Shown here: positions 1 through 11,900 of the stretch, in pieces
Layout: each line of letters opens with the position of its first letter
How positions within the stretch are numbered: the first letter of the stretch is position 1
DNA from: Holothuria scabra
Lineage: Eukaryota > Echinodermata > Holothuroidea > Aspidochirotida > Holothuriidae
DNA length: 64,000 nt
Direction: 5' to 3'
NCBI GenBank assembly: GCA_037179385.1
Contig: CM074190.1
Span: forward strand, 12,358,206-12,422,205
Notes under the pieces: model-generated
The model's input: the letters and a program-made list of their open reading frames with translations, nothing else
Told to the model about the DNA's origin: nothing
Databases searched by the model: none
Program-made: the position numbers and the translations under genes

Positions 1-879
1 AACTTCAGAATTGTCCTTGGGACTGTCCCATATCAGTGGCATATAGGGATTACATGTGTATGAATGTTAGGCCTACTAATTTGACACTTAAAGGGTTTCT
101 TAAGCATTATACTTAAATGGAATATTCCAGAGGTAGCAAAGGACAGCATGGATTATTCCATTCCAGGGATCAGATTTCCTGCTATAAAATTCGAAGAAAA
201 GAAAGAAAAAAAAAAGTTTGGACAGTTGCTGTATAAAAGTTAATTGAAATCCTGACTATACACTTGGTTAGTATCATGCACAGTTTTGTGTCCAAGCCTT
301 AGGTCTCAGTAGTTAAAGGACCCATACTTGCTAGTTACTAACTGAAAATGGTGAAATTGTAACAGAATTCATTGGGAATTTAAAGGGCTAGTATTTCATT
401 ACCTTGTACAAGATTGGGGGTGGGGATTAGAAGTATGATTCTCAAAAAAGGTACATGTGACATGTTTGCAGCTAGCACTTGCCAACATGCATGGTGTGAC
501 CTAAATGCTACAACCAGGGTGTTTCCATTCTTTTGAGGCTATTTTTGCGATGACCAGCTCGTCATGTCAGTTTTTTCATGCTCCCTTCCCCTCACACAGC
601 ATATGGAAATCTAGCTCTAGCTCTCAATATGAAATTAGAATTTTAAGTTGACTGTATTTTCTTTCTCTCTCTCTTTATCATTTTTTTTCAAATATTCAAA
701 GTGATGGAATTTTACTCACTCATTTTTTTGATTACTCTCTTTGAGAATGACATAAGATCCCTGCCATTTGTTTTTTTCAAGATGTTGCTTTTTGATTCCT
801 TGATGTAGTTAAAGGAATCTGGTGATGTCATGTGTGTGGATGTGTTCAAGTGTGTGTGTATATGATCAATGCTTGAGTC
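1..879. other. Non-coding stretch, no gene seen
   Basis: This AT-rich sequence has only short open frames and a small CT-rich run near 660-680. A TAGGCCTA palindrome, enriched across this window, sits at 68-75. I see no splice pair, RNA gene or repeat family member. Confidence 0.6.
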
Positions 880-1976
880 TGTAAACACTGTACCTCCAAA
901 AGGATAAGTGAGACTGATCTCATGTTTAGCATGTGGTTTGGCCATATTGAGTAAATGATCCTTACGTTATTGGGTGGAGGTTACCGGAGGTTAGAATATC
1001 AAAACCTTGTAAACACAACATTTTTCCCTCAAAAAGGGAAAAGGGGCTCCTCAGTCTCATATTTAGTGTGACGGTAACTAATATTGAGCAAGGGATCCCT
1101 ATTGTTTTTGGTGGAGGTTTAAGGTCATTTAGGGTCACCAGAGGTCAAATGGTAAATTCCTCAGAAATTGCTTGTAAACACAGTACAGTATCTTAAGAAG
1201 GGTTTGTGTGAATAATCTTGTATTTGGTTTGTGGGTTGGCCATATTGAGTAGATAATCCCTATTGCTTTTGGTGGAGATCAAGGGTCATTTGGGGTCAGG
1301 AGAGGTCAAAAGGTCAAAACCTTGTAAACACAATGTCTCAACAAAATCTCATATTTTGTGTGTGGGTAACAATATTGAGTGAATTATCCCTTTTAGTTTT
1401 TGTGGAGGTCAATGGTCATTTGAGGTCCCTAGAGGCCAAAATGTCAAAACCTTATAAACATGACATCTCAAAAAGGGTGAATATTACTACTCTCATATTT
1501 GGTGTGTGCGTTACCCATATTAAGAAGATGATCCTATTGTTTTTGGTGGTCGAATGTCATTTGGGGTCACAAGAGTTCAAATGGTAAATACCATAGAAAT
1601 TGCTTGTAAACATTATATCTCAACAAGGGTAAGTGTGACTTATCTCATATTTAGTGTGTCCATGGGTTGGCCAAATTGAGCAGATGATCCCTCGATCTTT
1701 GGTAGAGGTCAAAAGGTTGTTTGGAGTCACCAGGGATCAGAAGTTAAAAACCTTGAAAACAGGATATGTCAAGAAGGGTAATATGCACATTGCCCATATT
1801 TTGTTGATGAACCCTATTATTAAATTGGTGGAGGTCAAAGGTTACTTGGGGTCATCAGAGGTCAGAACTCAAAAACTTGTAAACATGATAACAACTGTTT
1901 GGGGTTTCATATGTTGTTGCATATGTGCATTGTAGTGTATAGCCCATGTTGAGAAGGTAAACTGGATTGTTTTTGG
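880..1976. repeat. Imperfect tandem array of about 150-bp monomers
   Basis: At least seven diverged monomers follow one another. The anchor CTTGTAAACA or a variant recurs near 1006, 1171, 1321, 1451, 1603, 1752 and 1876, a spacing of about 124-165 bp. Each monomer also repeats blocks such as CTCATATTTAGTGTG, CCATATTGAG, GATCCCTATTG and GGTGGAGGTCAA in the same order. Short open frames inside the array simply reflect the repeat. Several monomers carry two AGGTCA-like half sites one base apart (near 1114, 1275, 1405 and 1832), which is the DR1 layout bound by RXR, HNF4 or COUP-TF type nuclear receptors. Whether that matters biologically is inference. Confidence 0.85.
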
Positions 1977-3240
1977 TAATTTATGAAACACTGTCAATAT
2001 ACAAAGAATCACTAAGCCTCTTGGTTTTCTGGTTGAAAAGTGCCCTGCAGAGTTGCACCCTGGCCATCACCACTTATAAATTATACCCTATCTCAAGCCA
2101 TAAGATTTCGCAGAAATGATTGTTCCCCCATCCTGTGTTTCTCCTATGAAGACTGGATAAAATCATTGGACCCCTCTGTAACCATCAATTGGTAATAACC
2201 CATGGATTTTTAACAAAACTCAAAGGTAAGGGGTAATCATGTTGAAAAATGATTGATGCAATCTGCAGTATGGGTCTTCATAATTTTTGAAATTCTATGT
2301 TTCCCTTGCATAACACTTGAACAATAGTAAGATGATGGGTACATTTTAAAATGTAGTGGACATGAAGCTGGATATTAATTTCTTGTAGCACATTTAAAGC
2401 TCTCAGTGATAGTAAGTAAACTGACTTGTTGTGCACGCCTCACAAGCAGAATTTCAACAGGCATCTTACCTGGCATGATCATACACTACTCTATTATCAA
2501 ATACTATTGATTGTAGGGGGGCAGGGGACAGAGGACCGTACAACCCTGAAACATTTTAGAAATACACCCAATGACTTGAGATTTTTATAAAGAAGATTCT
2601 TATGCAAGTGGCCATTCCCCCCCCCTTAACATTCAAGTAAATAGGGATGATTCAGACGTCAAAAAGTGTTAGTTAATGTGCAATGCAAGCAGTTCGAAGT
2701 ATTGAAACCTTGAATGTCCTTAAAAAAAGCTTATGACAGAATGCAGTTGTTAAGTTTACAATTAGTTTTCACTCTTTTTACAAATGTTAGGGTTTTTTTC
2801 ATCAGAAAAATAGGAGTGATTTATTGGTATATTTGTAATGGACTTAGGGTGCATTGTAAAATTGTCATCATTCCCCATGACTGGAAAAATATACAAAACT
2901 TCTCTGTTAGGAAATTACGCATAAAATATGTGTATTCCCCTTGTCGTAGTTATTGGAGTATGCACCTAACATTTCAAGAAAATGTAACTAGGGGGAAATC
3001 CTATAAGATTATTTTGAGTTTGAAAATTAGTAGACACTGTGCACAGGAATTGTGGACACTGATCATTAAAATTTGAGTACATTTCATTTCGCTTCTTTTA
3101 TCAACACAAAGTATAATTTCATGAAAATCAACAAAGGCTGCTTTTCATCGCTTTTCATCATTCATATCAGTTTCCCTATTTATTCTGTTTAATAGTATCT
3201 TAACACATTACAGAGATAGTTATTAGACCCCACAATTGTA
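1977..3240. other. Non-coding stretch with one 120-codon open frame of no recognised family
   Basis: Mostly AT-rich sequence with a poly-C run near 2628. The open frame at 2714-3076 (+) is rich in I, K, V and aromatic residues, has no recognisable domain, and is what AT-rich DNA throws up by chance. I do not call it a gene. Confidence 0.5.
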
Positions 3241-3836
3241 CATGCAAAGTAATTATGGTTTTTCTGCCAAAAATGTTATTTAGGACACCAAAATGTGACA
3301 TAAAAATGAGTGTTTCAGAAAACTCACCATGCTGTGACGTCACTTCTTGAAAAAGCAAAGTAGACACCCCTGTTCATCAAAGGCGGTATGGGGTGTAACC
3401 AATACCTCAGTTTGTTACAGATCTGTGACCTTAAATGAGCTGTGCTTTCATTGTGTTCACACTTCGTGAAAAGCAATTAACACATGCTGACTGACCTGTT
3501 AGCTAACCCCAAATGTTACGTAACTTTTTGTGTATTGAATCACATCTTTTACTGTCAATCAATAAATCAGATATGAAACTTGACTCAATAAAGTTTGCAT
3601 GTAGTGGGCTTTTTTCCCCCTTAGAAGGGATAAGAGTTAATCAGGCAGAGAGAAAGAATGTCACAAAAAGTAAGAGGGAATGTTTCATCTTGCATTTTTG
3701 CCTACTACTGATGTATTCTCATATTTATCTTTTTTTAAAGATTACTCCTTCAAATTTACTCACAAAATTCATAAAAATATGCTCAATGACCCCCCAAAAA
3801 TTATCAATAACAGTTCATACAATGGATGTAACTCTT

Positions 3837-5190
3837 GGTGTCCACAAGCGTTGCATCCGTTAAATGGGGTGAATTTTCTTCAAAGTGACATATCATTAAG
3901 CATAAACCTGGTGCACTGTGTACAGTGTGACCCTAATATTTGATAAGGATAATTTATGAGCTTGTTGAAGCAAAAAAAAGCATGATTATCCGCTCACACA
4001 TAGTGTTTTCTGTTGGGTGTCCACTCGGTTACATCCTTTAAACACTGATTGCAGGTGACCATTTTGCCACTCTCCAATACCATGAAATAATGATTTTACA
4101 GGACAAGGTTAAGGATCAACTCGGTAGTGATGATAATATGCAAAGACGGTTCCACATTTGAACTTGCCGTATCGTCATCTGATGTTTATGGTCATCTGAC
4201 GCGAGTATAGCACAACAACAATGGCTGTTTATTAGTTTCTTCCTCCCTCCAGAAATATATCTTACACTAGCTATGTACTAGCACAGCACAGTGTAAACTC
4301 ACTCAACACTGTCTGCTTGTGCACGTACGCATGTGGACTTTTCATGCATTCTGCGAACAATGTGTAATAGACCAAGTTGCATGCAGAATATTGTGCTTTC
4401 TTTAGTTGTGCAGCGTGCAACAGCATTGTAGCTATCTGGGGAGTAAAACATCCGACTAGATCTGCGTTTAAGCTTTGGCTGGAGCAGGAAAATTGATGAG
4501 TCATAGTGGCAACTCTGCAATGTGGATCGTCCACTCATGAAACCATGGAGATTACAAAAATCTTCAAAATCTCATGACATATGTAGCGATCAATGTTTGG
4601 TGTCAACTTGTGAGACAGTTTTACATCTGTTAAACACCACTGAGTGAACCATTGAAAACTTCTAGTAAAACTTGCCTGTCCAGATTCTGTTGATATGTTT
4701 CATCTGGTACACATGTCGCTAACTCTTTGCAACTTAAATGGAATTAAATTTTACACTTTAAGAGATATGTTAACGAAGGTAACGGTGTCCAATCTTTGGG
4801 GTCTTTTGTTACATACGTTAAAAAAATGCAGTTGATTCTGAGAAAAAAAAAGGGGGGAATACCAATTTTTGCTAAATTAGAAGTCCTAATTTGCTAACAC
4901 AATTGAAGCAAATCAAATGTAAAAAGCCCCCAAATTCCTTTCTTGTGCTTTAGGGGCAGCATTTTATCTTTATTTGCAACTATTTTTTTAACATATGTAA
5001 CAGTGTCCAAAGAAACTATCCCTATTACTCCTTAGTGACAGTTGTGATCTAAAGTAAACAAATAAATTATTTTCCTCATCAGCAGATATTTTCTGAAAAG
5101 TTAAAATTCACATCCTCCACTCAATTGCCAAGAAAGAATCATGAATCCATAAACAAGTTTGGACACCAAGTTACCTATGTTAACTGTCAC
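3837..5190. repeat. Decayed tandem repeat, period about 180-195 bp
   Basis: A composite motif, GGTGTCCA followed by GTTACATNCGTTAA, recurs at about 3837, 4015, 4599 and 4783, with related or inverted versions near 4990 and 5158. The intervals are 178, 584 (about three units), 184, about 205 and about 170, so a period near 190 bp fits. Weaker traces lie upstream (3290-3530). The stretch 4100-4560 lacks the motif and has a different composition. The reading as one old array is inference from spacing and motif order. Confidence 0.45.
4271..4534 (-). other. Open frame of 87 codons in a GC-richer patch, coding status unknown
   Basis: Two overlapping minus-strand frames (87 and 79 codons) are open here, in a patch with more CpG than its surroundings. 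On the minus strand a donor-like GTGAGT lies near 4299 and a pyrimidine-rich acceptor ending CTCCAG lies near 4482, so an exon is conceivable. Neither frame resembles a family I know, and two competing frames argue against a clear coding signal. It interrupts the decayed tandem array around it. Confidence 0.15.
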
Positions 5191-5659
5191 ATAGCATATT
5201 TTAGTCCCACATGTCAACTTCCTGATACTTTTTTATCCTTCAGCCACCTTAGTTTAAATTTGGACTTCATTTATGATGTAAAATAATATTCAAAAGTGTG
5301 ATCTACGGATTTTCAATTTTTCCCCTGCTTTTCACACTTTTGTAACCCAGTATCATATCTTAGCATATGAATCAGTATTAAAATCAGCATTTGTATTGTA
5401 TACATTTAAACCACCCATAGATATGTATTTATGGAAAACCACAGACATTCAGTCGATTCATTAATAAGCTTTAGCTTTGTTCACTGTGTATCACAATTTG
5501 GACTATGGTGTCATTGCTATTATTAACAATTGTAAGCTGGCAAAGTGTGTTTTCCATCAGTGGGTGTAGTACTACGTACTGATGTGGTGAAGTTGATACT
5601 TTAAATCTTTTCAGAGTATTAGTCACAAAGAGCAGATTTCCCAATTTATGCTCTTCTGT

Positions 5660-6065
5660 GATTTATCCATGGACTTCTTATACATGGACAGAGCATACTA
5701 CACGGTACATTGTCGCTACCGTACGTATGAGAAAAAGCGCACCAAAATGGCCGTCTGCTATGGTTTTGTGTGAAAGCTTGGACTTGCTCAATGATATTCC
5801 CATATTTTGAAAGAAAGTTGAAATATTTTTAAAATATGACAAAATAAGGTCAAAGTCACTTCACTTATTGCAGGAATATGATATTGTTTCCCATTCAGGT
5901 TGAACTCTTGTGTAAAATATAACAGAGTTGTCCTTAAATCGGACAATTAATAGCTTCACAGCAGCCATCTTGGTGTGCCTTTTTTGTCTGTCTGTGGTGA
6001 CCATCTACAGATAGGACGTGTACATTACATGCTGTGCCCATGTATAAGTCCGTGGATTCATCTGA
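5660..6065. mobile_element. Foldback (MITE-like) element with about 100-bp inverted arms
   Basis: The left arm (5660-5766) and the reverse complement of the right arm (5949-6065) share blocks in order, including ATCCATGGACTT / ATCCACGGACTT, TATACATGG, CAGAGCAT / CACAGCAT and CACCAAAATGGC / CACCAAGATGGC. The roughly 180-bp middle is unique. Long inverted arms around a short non-coding core are typical of non-autonomous DNA transposons. No transposase is present. Confidence 0.65.
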
Positions 6066-7971
6066 ATGGTTCAGAAACTAGAAATGGCAGCCGTGATGTG
6101 AGGAGAGATGTCCATGAACAGTATAAAGCAATGTATTAAATCAATCATGCAATTTATTGCATAATTTAATTCAGTTCGGTTTATTTCTACCATCATTGCT
6201 AAACATCATTTCCATTTTAATAATTTTAGCAGATGTTAAAAAGATAAATTCAACTAATTTCAGAAATGGAGAAAAACAGTTGCAAAAAAGTAACAGTAAA
6301 TAGTGTTACAATATTCCGCAACTTTCATGTTGTAAGTCTAAAATGTTTAACCTGTACATGTAGGCTATTAGAAAAAGTTACACTTTCAGATGGGCTTCAA
6401 GATTACATTTTTTCAGAAACTTGCTGGTCAGTAAATTTTCTATGACATCATCAAAAAACAACATGTAAAATAAAAAAAGGAAAATGAAGGAAAAATAAAA
6501 GAATGAAACTTCATCTATAAAATATGGTATGCATGGCCTCTACAAGTTTGTTTCTGAAGACACTGGCAAACTCCTTGATGATGTTTTTGTAGTTGTATTG
6601 GGCCAAAATTATTCATATTTTATAGGAATGTCACATTTGTTATGCATCCATGCATTGTCAAAGCCATCTGTTTCCTGTGATTGATGAGATATCAATACAC
6701 CAAATATTTCAGCCTCCTTCGCACCTTGTTTCATGATTCCTCATAAGAGTATTAGTAACATACATGAGATCGTGTTGTGTAAGTTTCTCTCTGGTGTAGC
6801 AGAAAGTGGTTTTCACAGCTCCCAGTCGCAAAAGTCGTTTTCCCTATGTGCTAACTCTAACAGTGTCACAGCTGTGCCAACCGTTTTTCAAAACCTCAAT
6901 TAATTTCAGTCGACTGCATGTAAGTCCTGGGCATATGTGGCTGTAGTGCAAGAATCTCATAGGAAAGCACGCCTGTGAGTGTAGCATATCTCTCTCCCTC
7001 TCTCGTCATTTGTCTGTTTTCAGGCCAATGCAATGTACAGTTCATAGGCAGAGGAACATAATTTGTGGCGATGCATCATAATGTTTGCAGAGCAGGGTTA
7101 TCTCACTGTTCAAGTAGCATACACTTGCCTGCTCTGTATGCAGAACTGTTTTTTCTCAAGTACTCAATGGGCTCGTGCACAGATTCTTATATTAAAGATA
7201 CATTTAGCATACATTTAGCATGCCTTAATTAGTGCCATTCTTTGCATGAGTTAATGAAGATCTTTATTGTTTATGAAATACTAAAACACTTTGTGTACTA
7301 CACACCCAATATCTTCAAGTTGACCGTAAACATTTAAATTATGTTATGAAATGGTTAGCATAAATTGAAAGTCCTATTAGCTAATGTGGAATCACAGGTA
7401 ATGTTGGGGCAGTCTGTGTTATCTCCAACTGAAAACACTTTCAATATTGTAAAAAGCATGCAGTCAATAATTCAGCTAACATAAACTGATTAGGCAAGTT
7501 TACCCGCCCCCTCCCCGCTCCAAAAAAAAAATAAATTCCTCTGGTGAAACTTTCTATGAAGGTTTTGTAGGCCTTTTGCTGAACGTTGCATAATTTACTC
7601 TGTTTCCTTCTGTTTTATTAACAAAAAAAAGATATTTTAATATGATACAATAACATAAACTTCAATTCAAACTTAGTGTCTATTTCAAGTTATCATGTCA
7701 GTAAAAACTTTCAGTTACATTTCTGGGAGAAATATATCACCTGGGGATCATATCCATTTTTTTTTTTTGACAGAGTAACCTGAAATTCCCATTGAACAAA
7801 GAAACCCCTGTATGGTACTTAAAGGAACCATCATTTGGAATGAGACATATTTTTGTTTCTGGTATTTGTTATCAACATCATTTTTCAAATGTTCAAACAG
7901 ATAAAAATGCTGTACATTACAGTATTGACATAACTATGTAACTATGTAACAGATTTTTGTTACTTTAATTG
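6066..7971. other. Non-coding stretch, no gene seen
   Basis: AT-rich single-copy-looking sequence. A possible acceptor and donor pair near 6864-6919 gives open frames in two registers and was not accepted as an exon. No member of the repeat families seen elsewhere in the window was recognised here. Confidence 0.55.
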
Positions 7972-8239
7972 AAAGGGAAATGCAGTCCCCCCAATTTGAA
8001 ATAATGTAGTACACTGTCCTGTTTCATGATTGGCTCTTTAGAGCCACTTGGAAATATTTTTTGTTTTCCTCAAATGTGAAATTTGTGCGAAGAACTTACC
8101 TTTTTGTTTACTTTGAATGTGCAGTTTTGAAGTCCTAAAATATTATGGAAATTGCTTTGAAGAAAAATTAAAAAAAGAAAACTGTGAGATTTGGCTGTTG
8201 CCTCAAAATGAGATTGGGCAACTGCTCTTGCCCTTTAAC
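7972..8239 (+). mobile_element. MITE family A, copy 1
   Basis: The family is defined by seven copies in this window. Ends read AAAGGGNAANNGCAGTC and, inverted, GACTGCTCTTGCCCTTT. Between them lie conserved blocks in fixed order: CCTGTTTCATGATTGGCTC, CTCAAATGTGAAATTT, TTGAATATGCAATATTGAAG and AGAAATAAGAAGAAAA. This copy is nearly full length and sits about 30 bp upstream of a family B copy. The AT-rich core codes for nothing recognisable. Class II non-autonomous element is inferred from the inverted ends. Confidence 0.75.
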
Positions 8240-8263
8240 TTATACTTTTCTGGTACAGTTTTA

Positions 8264-8972
8264 ATTAAAGGGCCAAACCTCTCACTCCAAACTACAATTT
8301 TGGTACCTGGGTATCAAAATTCTCAATTGGCTCAGCTCTTACCCTTACAAAAAAAGGTGCGTCAACCTGTGTCTGCACCATGTGTGATCACGTGTGGAAA
8401 AACAAAGGAAATCACGCGTGTTCTTGGGTGACAAACCTGCGTTTTTGGAACCTTCTACTCACAGGTTTGACACGGGTTTTGCACACATTTCCTTGCCTTT
8501 AATATCAAGCCACAGGTTTTGTGGAAGATTTCTTTGTTATCCCTAGTTTTTATCACCACACGTTTTGCACATAAAACCTGTGTCAAACCCGTGGCAAACC
8601 TGTGTCGAACCTGTGACAAATGATCAACCTGCGTCAATGTCAAGGGAAATCACAGGTTTTCATGCAAAAACCTGTGATAACCCCTGGAAAAAACCTGTGA
8701 AAACCTGCGAATTTGGAACCAACTGCCACACCTTTTTTTGTAAGGGTTTGATTGACAGTAAACAACGCAGAGTACCACAGATTATATTACATAGCATGAA
8801 AGGTACTGAGGGTGTGTTGATTATACAAATTGAGTTTTTTTTTTACTTACCTTGAAGCAATAAACTGAGATTGTATCTGGATGAGCATGAATTTCAGACA
8901 GTTGTGGGAGGGGCTTAGGTAAGAAGGTTAGAAGAAATGGTACTGTTTGGGGTGAGAGAACTCGGTCTTTAA
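8264..8972 (-). mobile_element. MITE family B, copy 1, split by a nested insertion
   Basis: The left end AAAGGGCCAAACCTCTCACTCCAAAC and right end CTCACCCCAAACAGTACC (inverted) match four other copies. Confidence 0.75.
8341..8747. mobile_element. Nested 407-bp element with perfect 19-bp terminal inverted repeats
   Basis: The two ends, 8341-8359 (ACCCTTACAAAAAAAGGTG) and 8729-8747, are perfect inverted repeats. The element interrupts family B between its conserved blocks CTCAGCTCTT and TGATTGACAG, which are contiguous at 21640-21660, so insertion is directly visible. The target duplication is TT or TTW and cannot be fixed. The interior holds about fourteen copies of AACCTGTG or close variants (AACCTGCG, AACCCGTG) on both strands, four of them (8574, 8585, 8596, 8607) exactly 11 bp apart. 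In DNA transposons, dense subterminal repeats are often transposase binding sites, so that is the likeliest role. An open frame through it (8565-8855) is a by-product of the repeats. Confidence 0.85.
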
Positions 8973-11900
8973 GTTCTGCAAGTTTCATTTTTAATTTTTT
9001 TTTTTTTATCACTGAGATTATTTACAATAATCATACTTAACCCTTTTGGGGAAAAACCATTTTCACCCACTTGGGAGAATAACATTACAGCCATTTGGCG
9101 TAAATTTCACCCTCAATACCACATTGCAGTTTGAACAATACAAAACAAAGGGTCAATTCCTTGAAGGCCCTGTGGAAAATTCCTAGGTAGGAAGAACAGT
9201 TTGAAACAGGTGCATATTAATGTAGTTGGTTACATTATAACTACAACTTTTCCACACCGTTAAAGGTAGTCAACCGTGCACCTTTTGAGAAAATCAGCAA
9301 AATATGAAATATGACCTTGCGACAGCCTCATAACTAGACCTGTACAGTCATCCAATTTCTCGTGCATATAGCTGCAACTATACGCATTCATTGTACTGCA
9401 CAATGCACACACTGCATGGTAAACCTCGGGGATATTCACTTTGGGTGCTTTAGGAGTTAGTGTACAAACTTTGAAGGCCTGCATTCTTTAAGGGGGACCC
9501 AGCTTATTCCTCAAATAATAGACTACAATAACTTTCTCCATAGAAGTATTGAAGGGTGTGTATACTTACCATGTACTGTCAAGCTTTACCAATTTGGCTG
9601 ACCATTAAAACGCAGCACATCGACCATTCATGGCACGTTTGTTTGTTCTACCTACACTGCAATCTGACACCCCACATGACATGAGTGCATGTGAAATGAC
9701 TGGTATGAAAGTAAAAGCTTTGTTTATTCATAATGCCTAATGCATACAAATTCTCCCGTCTGGGGTAAAATGATTTTCTGCAAAAATGGGTAATTTCCCA
9801 CACTGCTGTAAGAATGTCGAAATTATTAGTAAGATATCAAAGGTATGGCTATGTTGATGAATATACAATAACGTACTTATAACTGTTTTATTGCACAAAG
9901 TCAGAAATCTAAAATGAATCGAAAGAAGATTAATTAGCAAAAAAGTCGGTTGAAATGGTTCACAAAGACAGAGGAAACTACAAACTCAAAAATAGGGAGA
10001 TGTCTCAATTTTTAATTTTTAAAATGAATTTTACACTAAATTGTATTTTGTATAGGCCTACTCATTCTGCAGGCACTGCAATGGGGAGTACATTGAGTCT
10101 GGTATCAACATCGTGATTTTCAATGCTAAAAATGTAAACATCATATTAAAATTGCACATTTTCTAGCAACATGAACAGTCACATTATTTTTATGACATAT
10201 TGGTGAATATTTGAGCATTTTACTTTTGCCAGCATCATCACATGGCAATTAAAAATTTTGATTTAACCCCTTTGTTTCATAAAAGCAGAAAGTGAGGTCA
10301 TACTGTTATACTGTTTGATGAGAAAAAAGTTTGTGAGTGAATAGGTGTAGTGCAAAAAAAAAAGAAATATTTTACAGAGACCAATCATGGAAAAATTAAT
10401 CCTGAGAAAATAGTATCGTGGTAAAAACTGGGATATTTGGTAGAAACTAGTGAGAGAGTACAGTATATATAAACAGTCTGTAAATTGGGGCACATGCTGT
10501 TACTACTTTCTTAAATAAAACGAAGACCGTTTCTGTGTGTGACGTCCAATGTTGCATTATAAATTACCATTCATTAGAGCGTAGGCAACTTAAGGAGAGT
10601 CAATGTTTAAAGGGAAACTGCAGTCACAGAAATTAAATGTTGTATATCTCAGTATTCTCAATTGTGCAATGTTTTCATTTTGTCTTTTAAAAACTACTGT
10701 TCTGTTGAGGCCTAAATTATTAAAATTATATAAAATAGATGTGTGGAATATGTTTTGCTGCAATTTTCATCAACGAAGTGAACACTAACTCTTTAATGTA
10801 TGTTGCAAAATCTTCTGAAACTTGAAGATACTTTTAAGGCAAGTATTTAAGAGGAGGTTGCGGTTTCCAAAATGTGGAACTACCTATTTTAGCTACTCCC
10901 TTTTCCTTTTGTCAAATTATATTTTTAAAAGATATTCAGATTTTCAAACTATAAAAAAAGAACTGCTCAAATCACTTCTGATTGACAATCATGACTTGAT
11001 AATTTGGTTCTGTTCAAGGAAACTAAAGAGAAAAACAAGTTGTAAAGAAGTGGAACTATAATATTGTCTGTCAGCATGCTTTGCCAATGATAAAACATAC
11101 GACGGCACCCAACTACGTACTACACTGTAGAGTCTGCTATATACCTCAGTGTACAGGAGTGTTTGAGCTAATGTAGACTGTTAAATATCGTCAATTATAT
11201 CTGAGGGCAACTTGGTATGCATTCTCTCTAGGGGGCAATTTCAGCCATATATTCAAACACAGTATTAAAAGTGTACTCTGTTCATGGAAGAAGTATTGAA
11301 TCAATCCCAAAGAATGTCATCGGCCATGGCCTGCTGTCTTATGTGAAAGCAAGGACAGGCTCTAGCAACCAGCAACCAAGCCATTAACATTATTGTAAAT
11401 ATAAATAGTACAATATATTAGCTTATAGTTTCCAAGGCTACCATGGATCCAAAGACTAAAATGTCATGATATTGTTTTTATTTTGAATCATTTAAAAAAA
11501 GCCTTTAAATGTTATCTCAATACATTAAAAGTTCTATGAATGTTGCTCTTTCAAATGTTACAAATTTGTGACAAAGAATATAATTAAGCAAATTAAAAGC
11601 AACATTTTGAAGCATTCAGATACTCTCTATAAGAACATTGCTTGCATAGTTAAAACAGTTAAATGATTTTGTATGAATGAATATAGAACAGTTATCACAA
11701 AATATGTAATTTTTTCAAATTTTTGAACACATTTTGAAATTTTGCTATAATTATAGAGGTAAACATTGAAAGTGCAAGGAAAAAATTTTTTTAATACTAA
11801 AATTTTTCCACATTTTAGAGATTTAACAGCACTTTTGTCATATCTACAGTTGCTAAAATGCACCAGATACTTTTGGCTCCAGAATGTCAAAATGGGGGGG

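Noticed and set aside
1333..1935. Open frames within the tandem array
   Set aside because: They repeat with the monomer and are interrupted at each unit boundary.
2714..3076. 120-codon open frame on the + strand, beginning MSLKKAYDRM, faintly like a reverse-transcriptase motif
   Set aside because: Only the first few residues are suggestive. No catalytic motif or domain follows, and composition is that of AT-rich random sequence.
3625..3669. 45-nt segment GIRVNQAERKNVTK between a strong acceptor and a GTAAGA donor
   Set aside because: One open frame in 45 nt is expected by chance, and the segment lies among decayed repeat sequence.
4102..4148. Segment DKVKDQLGSDDNMQRR after TGATTTTACAG
   Set aside because: The acceptor is fair but no good donor follows, and a stop comes soon after.
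6817..6919. Possible exon ending at a CATGTAAGTCC donor
   Set aside because: At least two frames are open with either acceptor, the donor lacks the usual AG before GT, and there is no coding bias.
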